This document shows, piece after piece, positions 12,001 through 21,716 of a DNA stretch of 64,000 nt. How positions within the stretch are numbered: position 1 is the first letter of the stretch; every line of letters starts with the position of its first letter. The notes under the pieces are model-generated. The model did no database searches. It saw only the letters and a program-made list of their open reading frames with translations, and was not told the origin of the DNA. A program made the translations under genes and the position numbers. This stretch comes from Apus apus (taxonomy: Eukaryota; Chordata; Aves; Apodiformes; Apodidae), in assembly GCF_020740795.1 (NCBI RefSeq), contig NC_067284.1, forward strand, positions 103,345,440 to 103,409,439, in the 5' to 3' direction.

Positions 12001-15000
12001 TCAGGTCACGGCTGGTGGCTCTGGGAGTGGACAAACCCACGTGCTGGGTCGTGGAAGGACAGGAGGTCCCTGGAAGCCATGGAGGGACATGGGGGCTCCC
12101 ACCCCTGGGGGCCGGGAAGTCCCCAACCCCTCCCTTGGGGCTGTTCCCCTGGCCAGGCTACTCACCCCTGCTCTGGCTGCAGTGTGCCCAGGTCCCAGAG
12201 CTGCAGGAGCGTGGGGCCGTGGTGCAGCCCAGCCGTGCTGTGTGTCTCCCCCATGCTGCCATGGCAGTACACGGCCACGTACTGCGGGGCGACCGAGCCC
12301 GCGGGACACGGGCACCACTCCAAGGCCCACACAGGCCCACCCACGAAGAAGGACACATCCAGGCGCTCCTGGTGGGGCTGCAGGGAGCTAAACCTGCCAG
12401 CAGGGACAGGGGTGAGGGCACAGGGGGACAGCTGTGTCCCCACCCCAGGGCACACTGGGACCAGCCCTGGGGCCACAGCCATGACAGCCATGGCCTGGCA
12501 GAGTCCCCAGCACCAACCTGTTCACCCTGTACAAGACTCCGTCATCTTTGATGCCCTCCCGCTGGATGGAGAAGAGGGGAGACTTCTCCTCTGCTGGCAG
12601 GTATGGGGCCGCTTCACTGGAGAGGCAGAAGGTGAGAGGGTATCCCTGTCCCTCATCCCATCACCCCCAGCACCTACCCCAGCCTGGTCACCCCAAGGAC
12701 TGCCAGGATTCCATGACCAAATCCGCAAGAACCCCAAAGCTCCCAAGAAAGCTCCATCCCAGCTGCTGTGGTCTGGCCCCGCCAAAGCGGCATGGGAGCA
12801 CGGCACCCACTACACGCTCCCTGCCTCCAGCCCCCACAGCTGAGGCTGTCTGCTCTGTCCCAGCTCCCCCTGAGCACTGCCCAGACCTGCCCCACCATGC
12901 AGCCCCTCCCAGAACCCCCTCCCCAAGCTGCCCCAACCGCACCTTTCAGAGAGACATGTCCATTTGTGTGCTGAAGGGATCCAGTCAGGAAACTCCCACT
13001 GTGAGTGCTTCTGATCCCGCCTGCAGCCAACGGGCCAGACCTCAGTCACCACCTCCTGTGCCCTGTCTGCAGCCCCCCTGCAACCTGCAGCCCCCTCAAC
13101 CCTGCCCACAGCACAGGCAGCCCCCTGCCCGCCCCCCACCCCCTACTCAACCCAGCCCAGCAGGATGCTGACATTTCCAATGGCACATGCTTCATTCTCC
13201 TTGTGCCTGTGATAGCAATGGTACCCAGGACCCCAGCAGCCCACCCTGAGACCCCCAGCATCCCCAAGCCCTCACTCACAGGCTGCAGGTTAGGCTGGAG
13301 CACTTCTCCACTGGGGCCATGATGGAGTTGTGGAAGCCATTGGGAGCGATACCTCGGCACTGGGGCTTGGATCTCTGGGCACAAGGGTGGACTTAGAGCT
13401 GCCTCTGCCAGCCCAAATGCCCTCCAAAGCCCACAGGGGATCTGCCCATCCTAAGGGCACCAGTGCAGCCCGCAAGCAAAGAGCTCTGCCACAGCAGCAG
13501 CAGGCACTAAGACTGAATCCCATAGGGTTAGAGACAAAGTCCCATTCTGGGGACTTCCACGAGTGGCAGGATCCTGCCCTTACCTCCGCCCAGCTTCAGC
13601 CCCGCACCCTTTCCCAGGAGCTCCTGTGCCTTGTCCCCATCCACCCCCCTCAGAGATGGCTCTGCCTACAGTTAAGCCGCAAGAGCTGCTCAGATCCAGA
13701 GCTGACTGTGCCACCACCAACCGAGTCCTGCTTTGGAGCTGTCCTGCGCCAGACAGCCAGGGTGGGGACACAGCTCAGACACTTGGTATTGTTCATCCAA
13801 AGGGAAGAAGTGGCCATGGCAGAGACCTTGCCTTTGACCCTGCCCTTACCCCTGCAGACGACGTTTTCCCACCATGCGCTCGGAGAGGCTCCAGCTCCTG
13901 CTCTGACGCCTCACTGAGCCCCACATCACTCCCCTCTTCCTCTTCCTCCTCTGCCTGCAGCAACACCTCCTTTGAGGGCACAAAGTCGGCATCTTGCGCA
14001 GGATCATCGCTGTCTGTTTCCTCCTCCTTCCTCCTGCGGCTCCGGCGCTTCTTCGGGACTCGCTCAAGCTCTGGCTCCTGGGCTTCCTCGGTGGGAGGCG
14101 GAGGCTGGTACACAGACGTCAGCTCCTCTGCCAGCTCCTGCAGGTACAGCAAAGCCCTGGGGCACCAGAGGCATTGCCCGGAGGTGAGCAGGGGGAAAGC
14201 AGAGGGACCAGCCCTCTCTCCTTCCGCCCCACCCTGCAGGACCAGGCAGAAGCACCACTCCAGCTCGGGGTCAGGGTGAGCAATTTGCTCCAGCCCTGCC
14301 TAGCCAGGCTGCAGCAGAGCCCATCTGGATGCTGTGCCAGCACTGGGACAGCCAGCACCCCCCACCCCTCTTCAGGGAGTGCCGTTCCAGCTGCAGGGAG
14401 GCATGCAGCTAGCAGGCAGTGCATGGCCTGGCCCTCTGCCAGCCAGAAAGCAGGACTTTTGCTTTTGCCAGCCAGACACCCTCCCGTGAGTGTCCTTGGC
14501 CAGGAGAACTCCCATCCCTCACTGTGGGTGGTGTGTCCTCCCTCTGCGCAGCCTGGTGAAGGGAATAGGACATTGTGACCCCACCAGCTCTGTCCCTTCA
14601 GGCACCCAGAGCACAGTAACCGCCTGAGCTGCCTTCAGAGGCCCTGGAGCACAGGGGATTCCCCTGGGGAACCCGCCTGCCCCACCGATGTGTAATGAAG
14701 TCCTTAGGAAAGACAACGAGACCCCCCCACCAGGCGAGGCAGAGGTCTCGAGGAGCCACTCTGACAGCAGTGCCCACCCTGTCCTTCCAAACCCCCCCGG
14801 ACCACCACCTGCTGCCCCTGCTCACACTTTGGCTGCCCGCCTCTTGGGGCGCCCACCAGGGGGGTTCTCTGGGCCTTCACCCTCCTCGCTGCTTCCTAGC
14901 ATCTTCTGCACGCAGATGGACTCTGGGGCCGGACACTCCAGGTCCTGAGACAGCTTCAGGAGCAGCATCTCCGCCTTGGGCTTCCGCCCACACCTCCTGG

Positions 15001-15201
15001 TGGCCTTCGGGGGCGGCACAGCCCCGTTCTCCGAGGTCCTCGAGGGCTCACCGTGCCCCTCGCTCTCCGTGGGTACTTGTCCACTGGGGTCACGGGGGCC
15101 ACTTTTGCCTTTTTTGTTTCGGGTATTTTTCGGGAGGGGGGACTTGCTAGCTTCCTCGGAGAGGCCTGAAGAGTCCAGATCTCCGAGCGGCGACAATTCC
15201 C
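6029..15201 (-). CDS. GTF3C2: general transcription factor IIIC subunit 2 (TFIIIC110), start exon unresolved
   Basis: Seventeen minus-strand exons join in phase: 15201-14826, 14156-13850, 13374-13280, 13020-12943, 12616-12518, 12393-12166, 11818-11707, 11603-11486, 9727-9696, 9464-9335, 8530-8386, 8154-7993, 7479-7392, 7172-7044, 6944-6813, 6424-6317, 6235-6029. They give about 848 codons; human is about 911 residues. The protein is the WD-repeat subunit of TFIIIC, which binds B boxes of RNA polymerase III genes. The N-terminal part is basic and acidic, with an AT-hook-like [27 protein letters not shown] and a Glu-rich run; the rest is WD repeats ([37 protein letters not shown]). Segments such as [20 protein letters not shown] and [19 protein letters not shown] are near-identical to the human protein as I remember it. 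The exon at 9727-9696 is only 32 nt. The first coding exon could not be fixed; it should lie in the CpG-rich stretch 15240-15800. Confidence 0.93.
8785..9165 (-). mobile_element. CR1 LINE 3' fragment in GTF3C2 intron
   Basis: The block beginning TCATAGAATCCCAGACTGG and continuing with a CTTAAAGATCATCCAGT-like segment is the reverse complement of the CR1 3' end. It runs to about the TCCCTGAAGCCTTCTC segment. It is diverged and non-coding. Confidence 0.85.
11143..11330 (-). mobile_element. short CR1 LINE 3' fragment
   Basis: A degraded copy of the same CR1 3' region as at 8785 (ATGGTTTGGGTTGGAGGAGC, then AGGGACACCTCCCACTAGAC and a GGGATGGGGCAGCCACAGCT segment). It lies in the intron between the 32-nt GTF3C2 exon and the exon at 11603-11486. 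Confidence 0.8.
11875..11965. repeat. short tandem repeat in GTF3C2 intron
   Basis: About four imperfect copies of a unit of roughly 22 bp built on ACACCAGAGGCTTCYAGTAG and ACACCAGCAGCTCCAGTA. It lies just upstream (in transcript sense) of the acceptor of exon 11818-11707. Confidence 0.6.
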
Positions 15202-15239
15202 CTGCTCCAAAGATTGCAGCCAGAATTAGCACAAAAATC

Positions 15240-15800
15240 GCAGCGGGGGTCTCGAAACGCCCCCCCCCCCCCAATCCCTCCAGCGCTCCCCACGGGGCAC
15301 GATGCGCTGCGGGGGCAAAGGCGGGCTGCGGACCCCCGGCAGCGCACCGTGCTCCCAGTAGCGACCACCGAGTAGTGACCGCGGCCATCCCAGCTCCCTC
15401 CCCGGTACGTACGGAGCGCTCGCATCTCGCCCTCACGTCCCCGACTGCGGCTCCGGCTGCGCCCGGTGGGTGCCGACCCCCCCCCCGGCTCGGCCCCGGC
15501 GGCTCCGCTCCCGGCAGCGCGGCCCGCGGGAAGCGCTGGACGCCATCCCGGCGGGTCCCGACCGGCTCCCGGAGCTGTCACACTCCCCGTTACGGGCCGC
15601 GCCGCCAGGACGGAAGCGGATCCGGAAGCAGGGGCGCGGGAAGACGGCGTCACCCCTGCAGCGTCATGACGGAACGCTCCGCGCGCTGTCCCGCCCCGCT
15701 CCGCACCGCCGCGCGGGTCCGGGCGGGAGCGACCCTCGCACCCGGGGGGTGCCTGGCGGGAGGAGGAAGGGGATGGAAGCGGGGCACATCACCGCAGAGC
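15240..15800 (-). promoter_or_regulatory. CpG-rich promoter region of GTF3C2
   Basis: Dense CpG, several GGGCGG/CCGCCC boxes and no repeats mark this as the likely start region of the minus-strand GTF3C2 gene. No start codon could be assigned to it with certainty. Confidence 0.5.
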
Positions 15801-15975
15801 GGTGCCCGCAGCACGGGTGCCGCCTGAGGAGATGGAGTGACACCGGCTGTCCCACCGCTGGGGCGGCTTGTCTTCGCAACCATCTCCCGCACACAGCGGC
15901 GAGCGCGGCAGGGGGCTCGGCAGCGCAACCACAGGGCAGCGACGAGCTCCGCGCACTGGGGGGTAGTTCTTTGAA

Positions 15976-15989
15976 CTCTGATTTTTAAC
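15976..15989 (-). terminator. snRNA 3' box of U1 copy 1
   Basis: Minus strand GTTAAAAATCAGAG fits the snRNA 3' box (GTTT-N0-3-AAA-R-NN-AGA) and sits 10 nt past the U1 3' end. This element directs 3' processing of polymerase II snRNAs through Integrator. Confidence 0.7.
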
Positions 15990-15998
15990 CAGCAAGAC

Positions 15999-16162
15999 CA
16001 GGGGAGAGCGCGAACGCAGTCCCCCACTACCACAAATTATGCAGTCGAGTTTCCCGCATTTGGGGAAATCGCAGGGGTCAGCACACCCGGAGTGCAGGGG
16101 ATGAGCCTCGCCCTGGGAAAACCACCTGCCTGATCATGGTGTCTCCCCTGCCAGGTAAGTAT
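15999..16162 (-). ncRNA. U1 spliceosomal snRNA, copy 1
   Basis: Exactly 164 nt from ATACTTACCTG (the 5' splice-site pairing sequence) to the terminal TCTCCCCTG. The Sm site (AATTTGTGG) and all four stem-loops can be followed. U1 defines 5' splice sites. The stem-loop I loop reads GATCAGGCAGG instead of the usual GATCACGAAGG, so positions 33 and 35 differ; this loop is the U1-70K contact. A 3' box follows, and a distal element and a PSE-like block precede it, so it looks transcribable. About 230 bp of upstream sequence is shared with the other two copies. Confidence 0.95.
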
Positions 16163-16201
16163 GAGCTCCTCTCCCCGACAGCGCGCACACACGCCGCCGC
16201 A

Positions 16202-16378
16202 CTCGCTCGCAACTCACGGACACCGGCCCCGCACGCGCACCCGCCCCCTTCGCCCCGCACGAGCCCTCCCGCCCCGTCCTCGCGCTCCACGCACCGCCGC
16301 CCGGTCCCGCACCCCCGTGTCCCGTCGGGGGCTGGCGCGGTGGGTGTCCCGTCATGCCCCGCGCTTTCTCATCTGCAT
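16202..16378 (-). promoter_or_regulatory. U1 promoter: PSE-like block and distal octamer/ZNF143 element
   Basis: Transcribed away from here. The PSE-like block GTCCGTGAGTTGCGAGCGAG lies at 16221-16202, 40-59 nt upstream of the start. The distal element has an octamer variant (ATGCAGAT, 16378-16371) next to a ZNF143/STAF-like GGGCATGACGGGACA at about 16357-16343, roughly 210 nt upstream. The layout is that of vertebrate polymerase II snRNA genes. Confidence 0.7.
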
Positions 16379-16399
16379 GGGCACGCCCCCTCCCGGCTC

Positions 16400-16984
16400 G
16401 CCTGGTGCCGAGGGGCGGCAGAGACTGCCCGACCGCGGGGCTCATCACCCGGTGTGCAAGAAGCCGACCCACACACAGAGTCGAGATCTTTGCTTTAATA
16501 CCCGGTTCTGCGCTGGAGAGGGAGCAGGGCGGTGTTCGACAAAGCAAGCGCAGTTTCCTGAAAAGCAAGCGCTACTTTGATATCCCGAAACGTAAGAAAG
16601 AACTTCACCATCGTTCTGTCATTCCCACATAAGATGGACACATCCTTCGCTTCCATTGAAAGGAGCAACGCCCAAAAAATCCACAACGCCCGCTCAAAGG
16701 GTGCTTGTGGTGAGCAGGGGTCCCTCTAGCCCACGGGTCTGTATTTTAGTTTGCTATTAGCTTATTAATATGTAAGAATCCAGTTACTCCGTGTTTTCTA
16801 CCCAGTACCCGAGCCTATAACGAATACAAACTGTGGACAGGGCCCCCTTTCCGTCTCTTTCATCTGCTACCCGAAGGCCCATCTCAAGACCAGGATGGTG
16901 ACTTGGGCTGTATTTTTCTCTAATTGGAATCTGTTTTTTTTCTAATTCTTACAGTCTCACATAAGCTTTATGTTGATTCCACAG
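16400..16984. other. non-coding stretch, no feature recognised
   Basis: Sequence between the first U1 cassette and the CR1. It is AT-richer than its surroundings (16740-16980 has TATTTTAGTTTGC and poly-T runs). No gene, CR1 or clear LTR was identified, although the base composition suggests inserted material. Confidence 0.4.
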
Positions 16985-18103
16985 CATCCTTGTAGATAAG
17001 TTGATCAAGTATGGGTTTGATGATCAGGCAGTGAGGTGGATCAAGAACTGGTTGAAAGGAAGAAGTCAGAGAGTTGTAGTCAATGGGGCAGAATCTAGTT
17101 GGAGGCCTGTGACTAGTGGAGTCCCTCAGGGGTCGGTACTGGGACCGGTGTTGTTCAATATCTTCATCAACGACCTGGATGAGGGCACAGAATGTACCCT
17201 CAGCAAGTTTGCTGATGACACCAAGCTGGGAGGAGTGGCTGACACACCAGAAGGCTGTGCTGCCATTCAGAGAGACTTAGACAGGCTGGAGACTTGGGCG
17301 GGGAAAAACCTGATGAAGTTTAACAAGAGCAAGTGTAGAGTTTTGCATTTGGGGAAGAAAAACGCCATGCACCAGTACAGGTTGGGGGCTGACCTGCTGG
17401 AGAGCAGTGTAGGTGAAAGGGACCTGGGGGTCATGGTAGACAGGAGGATGACCATGAGTCAGCAGTGTGCCCTTGTGGCTAAGAAGGCCAGTGGCATCCT
17501 GGGGTGTATTAGAAAGGGTGTGGTTAGTAGGTCAAGAGAGGTTCTCCTCCCCCTCTATTCTGCATTGGTGAGGCCACATCTGGAATATTGTGTCCAGTTC
17601 TGGGCCCCTCAGTTCAAGAAGGACAGGGAAGTGCTTGAAAGAGTCCAGCGCAGAGCCACAAGGATGATTAAGGGAGTGGAACATCTCCCTTATGAGGAAA
17701 GGCTGAGGGAGCTGGGTCTCTTTAGTTTGGAGAAAAGGAGACTGAGGGGGGACCTCATCAATGTTTACAAATATGTAAAGGGTGAGTGTCAAGACGATGG
17801 AGTTAAGCTTTTTTCAGTGAAGACCAGTGATAGGACAAGGGGTAATGGATACAAGTTGGAGCATAGGAGGTTTAAGATGAATATCAGGAAAAATTTTTTT
17901 ACTGTAAGAGTGACAGAGCACTGGAACAGGCTGCCCAGAGAGGTTGTGGAGTCTCCTTCGCTGGAGACATTCAAAACCCGCCTAGATGCCTTCCTGTGTG
18001 ATGTACTCTAGGTGACCCTGCTCTGGCAGGGGGGTTGGACTAGATGATCTTTCGAGGTCCCTTCCAACCCCTAGGATTCTATGATTCTATGATTCTATGA
18101 TTC
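16985..18103 (+). mobile_element. 5'-truncated CR1 LINE with open reverse-transcriptase C-terminal half
   Basis: An open frame from about 16986 to the stop at 18009-18011 encodes the C-terminal half of a CR1 reverse transcriptase. It contains [20 protein letters not shown], then the catalytic FADDTKL (about 17207-17227) and [13 protein letters not shown]. After the stop come the CR1 3' tail (GGTTGGACTAGATGATC) and four ATTCTATG-type terminal repeats ending at about 18103. The N-terminal endonuclease and ORF1 are missing, as is usual for 5'-truncated insertions. The uninterrupted frame points to a young insertion compared with the other CR1 pieces here. Confidence 0.93.
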
Positions 18104-18370
18104 TGCATATCCTTTTGTTCTCTTTTACGTGATTTGCCCCGAAATGTGCTTTTTTCCTCCGCAACGTAATTTATTTAAATGAATAACGGACATTACCAGG
18201 ACCGGGTGGTCAGAACACCAGCGGTACTGCTGTCCCAACCACCGCTGGTTCGACGCTGCTCCCCCTGCCTCCCCTGTCCCGGCTACACCCTCTGAGCACT
18301 TCCCACGTTCCAAAGACTACACAGGCAGCTCCCGTCCCGTCCCGCCCCGCGGGGCTCCCGGGGCTGTGGT
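18104..18370. other. unassigned sequence between CR1 and the inverted repeat
   Basis: No ATRAID homology, no open exon and no recognised repeat. It ends where the left arm of the inverted duplication begins. Confidence 0.4.
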
Positions 18371-19034
18371 TCCTTCCTGGGCTTCACCTACCTCCAGCAC
18401 CTGTGAGTACCGGGGGGGACGGAGTGCTACCGCGGTGCAGGTCTGAGCTCTGGTCCCCAGCGCGGGTGCGGGGGGCCGGGCTGTTCCCGGGTGCCGGGTC
18501 TGAGCTCTGGTCCCCAGCGCGGTGCCGCTGGCACTGGAGTGCCCGGGCGGGAACGGTGCCTGGGAGCAGGTGACGACACGCAACAGCAGCCGGCTTTGCC
18601 AGAGGCAGAGGAACCCCTGCAACAGCTCCGGGGAGCTCGGTATGGCAGGGGGATGGGGCGGGGGGGGCAAGCGGGGAGGGGCTGGCCTCGGCCAGGACCC
18701 CTGACTCCCCGCCCTGCTCTGCCAGCCTGGCCGTGCCCCGAGAACGCTGCCTGCGCCCCAGCCGGCCCCGGCCTTGCCCAGTGCCTCTGCGAGAGCCCCT
18801 TCCACGGCTACAAGTGCCTGCGTGAGGTGAGCACCCGTTGGATGGGATCCCCGTCCGCGAGCGGCCCTGCCAGAGCACCGCGAGGGGTGGGAGGTGGTTC
18901 TGGGATCACTCAGCGCTGCTTTCCCGCAGGGCACCTTCCCTGTGCTGCTCTTCTGTGGGATCCTGGGAGCTGTCACGCTGTCCCTGTCCCTCCTGCTGTG
19001 GGGCACCCAGCGCCGGAAAGCCAAGACCCTTTGA
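18371..19034 (+). pseudogene. truncated inverted copy of the ATRAID 3' half
   Basis: It matches the last four coding exons of the intact minus-strand ATRAID: 18371-18402 (exon 4 cut in its middle), 18518-18639, 18726-18826 and 18930-19034 with the TGA stop. Splice sites remain usable and the reading frame is open (CPGGNGAWEQ, HGYKCLRE, GTFPVLLFCGILGA). The copy starts abruptly inside exon 4 and has no signal peptide, cysteine-rich N-terminus or leucine-rich exons, so it cannot make the full protein. A poly(A) signal follows at 19130-19135. I call it a pseudogene; expression as a fused or short transcript remains possible. Confidence 0.85.
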
Positions 19035-19129
19035 GGGGGGAGCAGGAGCTGCATCGCTGCTGAGACCAGGGGCGGGGTAGGGGGGCTCCGTATCCCGGCG
19101 TCTGGCTCATGTCACGGGGGCTGGGGACG

Positions 19130-19135
19130 AATAAA
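19130..19135 (+). terminator. poly(A) signal of the ATRAID copy
   Basis: AATAAA about 95 bases after the stop codon, mirrored by 21616-21621 in the other arm. Confidence 0.75.
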
Positions 19136-19334
19136 GGCCGCCGTGTCGTCTCCGTGGTCTGTTCGATTCCCTCCCAGGCGGGCGGGGGCGGGGAAAGGTG
19201 CGGAGCTCACGAGGCCGCTTTGGGAAGCCGGGACGGTGTCGCCACCGCAGCCCCGCGGGGGCTGAGCCGCAGCCGCAGCCCCGGAGCCCGCGACTCCCAC
19301 CCCGCGACGGGGCGGGGCGCTGCGGGGCGTGCCC

Positions 19335-19512
19335 ATGCAGATGAGAAAGCGCGGGGCATGACGGGACACCCACCGCGCCAGCCCACGGCGCGACACGGGG
19401 GTGCGGGACCGGGCGGGCGGTGCGTGGAGCGCGAGGACGGGGCGGGAGGGCGGGTGCGAGGGGGAGGGAGCGGGTGCGCGTGCGGGGCCGGTGTCCGTGA
19501 GTTGCGAGCGAG
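19335..19512 (+). promoter_or_regulatory. U1 promoter: distal octamer/ZNF143 element and PSE-like block
   Basis: Octamer variant ATGCAGAT at 19335-19342, followed by a ZNF143/STAF-like GGCATGACGGGACA at about 19355-19368. A PSE-like block lies at 19493-19512, 40-59 nt before the U1 start. It is conserved with the other two copies. Confidence 0.7.
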
Positions 19513-19551
19513 TGCGGCGGCGTGTGTGCGCGCTGTCGGGGGGAGAAGCTC

Positions 19552-19715
19552 ATACTTACCTGGCAGGGAAGACACCATGATCAGGCAGGTGGTTTTCCCA
19601 GGGCGAGGCTCATCCCCTGCACTCCGGGTGTGCTGACCCCTGCGATTTCCCCAAATGCGGGAAACTCGACTGCATAATTTGTGGTAGTGGGGGACTGCGT
19701 TCGCGCTCTCCCCTG
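19552..19715 (+). ncRNA. U1 spliceosomal snRNA, copy 2 (left arm)
   Basis: 164 nt, starting ATACTTACCTG and ending CTCCCCTG, with Sm site AATTTGTGG. It is identical in reading to copies 1 and 3 except that U1 position 18 is A (genomic 19569, GGGAAG instead of GGGGAG), next to stem-loop I. It shares the altered loop GATCAGGCAGG. The 3' box is intact. Confidence 0.95.
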
Positions 19716-19723
19716 GTCTTGTG

Positions 19724-19737
19724 GTTCTAAAAGCAGA
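19724..19737 (+). terminator. snRNA 3' box of U1 copy 2
   Basis: GTTCTAAAAGCAGA, 8 nt after the RNA 3' end, fits the Integrator-dependent 3' box. Confidence 0.75.
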
Positions 19738-19941
19738 TGATGCGTGGCTCTGATGATGAGGAGGGGGCTGCTCTCTCTCGGCTTGCTCACCAAGTCTCTC
19801 TGTCTCCTCCCGCCTCCCCGTCCCGCTGCGCCTCAGCGCCCTCCCCCGCTTCGCCCCCCGCCCGCACCGGCGGCCCCGCAGCCTCGCCCGCAGCTCCGAA
19901 ACACGCAACCGGACACCGCCAGCGCTGCCCAGCGGCACGGA

Positions 19942-20809
19942 CGTACCGCCAGCACCGCGACACACGGGAACGGGGAGCACATGCCTTGCGGGGAAGGGGA
20001 CGTGGCCAATGACGCAGGAAGAGCAGGATGTAAATCCTCGGGTGTCGGGGGCCATCCCCGAGATGCTGGTGACCATCGGAAGGGCAGGAAAGGCAGCAGG
20101 AACAGCACGTTCCCATTCCCCACGGGCACCTGCAACCCTCGCTACCAAACGGAGGTCCGTGCTTGAGGAAGAGCAGGTAGAGATTCCCCTCATCCCTCCA
20201 CTAGCTCAATACTCCAGTTTAGTAACTGGTTGGATTTGTAACTCCAGAGAGATCTCAAGAAGGAGGAACTTGACACATCGTTGGCCAGATCTGCATTGCA
20301 CCAAGTATTCCTGCTGTTTCCATCCCATTCTGGGTCAATACATGGAGTTCATGTCAAGCCGAGTCCCATCTTGTGTCGCAGCCCAAGTGCATGGTTGGCC
20401 TTGAGCTACTTCTTGTGGGGAGAGAACTTGGGTACTGGCTGCTCTCAGATGCTGCTCAGTGCCCGCAAGAGTGAGCCGAGAGACACGGAGCAGGGACTGT
20501 CCCTCCCTGCTTCTGCTTTTCCAGCGTTCTGGAAGCGAAGGAGCCAGGGAATGGACCCGGCAGATCCCTCCCTTGGGACCGACAGGCAGAGCAGGGCAGA
20601 GCCCCAAACAACTCACTGAGGTGCCACAAGGGCTGGGCAGGTCCCCACAGGGTGTGGCACATCCTGCTGCTGCCCGGGAGTCTGGGCGGCCCCGTCAGAG
20701 ACAGCACTGGTGTGCAGTGACAGGAGAGCCAGGAATGGAATTAGAGCAGTCGTGACTGCTTGGATTTCTAAGGGGAAACATACGCTGTACTTCCTCCTAT
20801 CAACCCATC
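19942..20809. other. spacer of the inverted duplication, no gene recognised
   Basis: An 868-bp unique loop between the two arms. No exon, CR1 or snRNA was seen. It is less GC-rich than the arms and has only short open frames. It could be ancestral sequence or filler added during the rearrangement. Confidence 0.5.
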
Positions 20810-21013
20810 TCCGTGCCGCTGGGCAGCGCTGGCGGTGTCCGGTTGCGTGTTTCGGAGCTGCGGGCGAGGCTGCGGGGCCGCCGGTGCGGGCGGGGGGCGA
20901 AGCGGGGGAGGGCGCTGAGGCGCAGCGGGACGGGGAGGCGGGAGGAGACAGAGAGACTTGGTGAGCAAGCCGAGAGAGAGCAGCCCCCTCCTCATCATCA
21001 GAGCCACGCATCA

Positions 21014-21027
21014 TCTGCTTTTAGAAC
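21014..21027 (-). terminator. snRNA 3' box of U1 copy 3
   Basis: GTTCTAAAAGCAGA on the minus strand, 8 nt past the RNA end; identical to the box of copy 2. Confidence 0.75.
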
Positions 21028-21035
21028 CACAAGAC

Positions 21036-21199
21036 CAGGGGAGAGCGCGAACGCAGTCCCCCACTACCACAAATTATGCAGTCGAGTTTCCCGCATTTGG
21101 GGAAATCGCAGGGGTCAGCACACCCGGAGTGCAGGGGATGAGCCTCGCCCTGGGAAAACCACCTGCCTGATCATGGTGTCTCCCCTGCCAGGTAAGTAT
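21036..21199 (-). ncRNA. U1 spliceosomal snRNA, copy 3 (right arm)
   Basis: 164 nt on the minus strand with intact 5' splice-site pairing sequence, Sm site and 3' end. It reads the same as copy 1, including G at position 18 and the variant stem-loop I loop GATCAGGCAGG. It is transcribed towards the spacer, facing copy 2. Confidence 0.95.
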
Positions 21200-21238
21200 G
21201 AGCTTCTCCCCCCGACAGCGCGCACACACGCCGCCGCA

Positions 21239-21416
21239 CTCGCTCGCAACTCACGGACACCGGCCCCGCACGCGCACCCGCTCCCTCCCCCTCGCACCCG
21301 CCCTCCCGCCCCGTCCTCGCGCTCCACGCACCGCCCGCCCGGTCCCGCACCCCCGTGTCGCGCCGTGGGCTGGCGCGGTGGGTGTCCCGTCATGCCCCGC
21401 GCTTTCTCATCTGCAT
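21239..21416 (-). promoter_or_regulatory. U1 promoter of copy 3
   Basis: PSE-like block at 21258-21239, octamer variant ATGCAGAT at 21416-21409 with a ZNF143/STAF-like site just inside it. Spacing equals that of the other copies. Confidence 0.7.
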
Positions 21417-21615
21417 GGACACGCCCCGCAGCGCCCCGCCCCGTCGCGGGGTGGGAGTCGCGGGCTCCGGGGCTGCGGCTGCGGCTCAGCCCCCGCGGGG
21501 CTGCGGTGGCGACACCGTCCCGGCTTCCCAAAGCGGCCTCGTGAGCTCCGCACCTTTCCCCGCCCCCGCCCGCCTGGGAGGGAATCGAACAGACCACGGA
21601 GACGACACGGCGGCC

Positions 21616-21621
21616 TTTATT
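21616..21621 (-). terminator. poly(A) signal of ATRAID
   Basis: AATAAA on the minus strand about 95 bases past the TGA stop. Confidence 0.8.
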
Positions 21622-21716
21622 CGTCCCCAGCCCCCGTGACATGAGCCAGACGCCGGGATACGGAGCCCCCCTACCCCGCCCCTGGTCTCAGCAGCGATGC
21701 AGCTCCTGCTCCCCCC

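Larger units (their letters stand above)
18371..19941 (+). repeat. left arm of 1571-bp inverted duplication
   Basis: The reverse complement of 20810-22380 aligns end to end with no net length change (both 1571 bp). The mismatches noticed are few: TACC/TGCC near 18390, a G/A in a G-run near 18418, several in the G-rich tract around 18655, CCC/TCC near 19332 and one in U1. The arm carries the partial ATRAID copy, its poly(A) signal and a complete U1 gene with promoter and 3' box. Confidence 0.93.
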
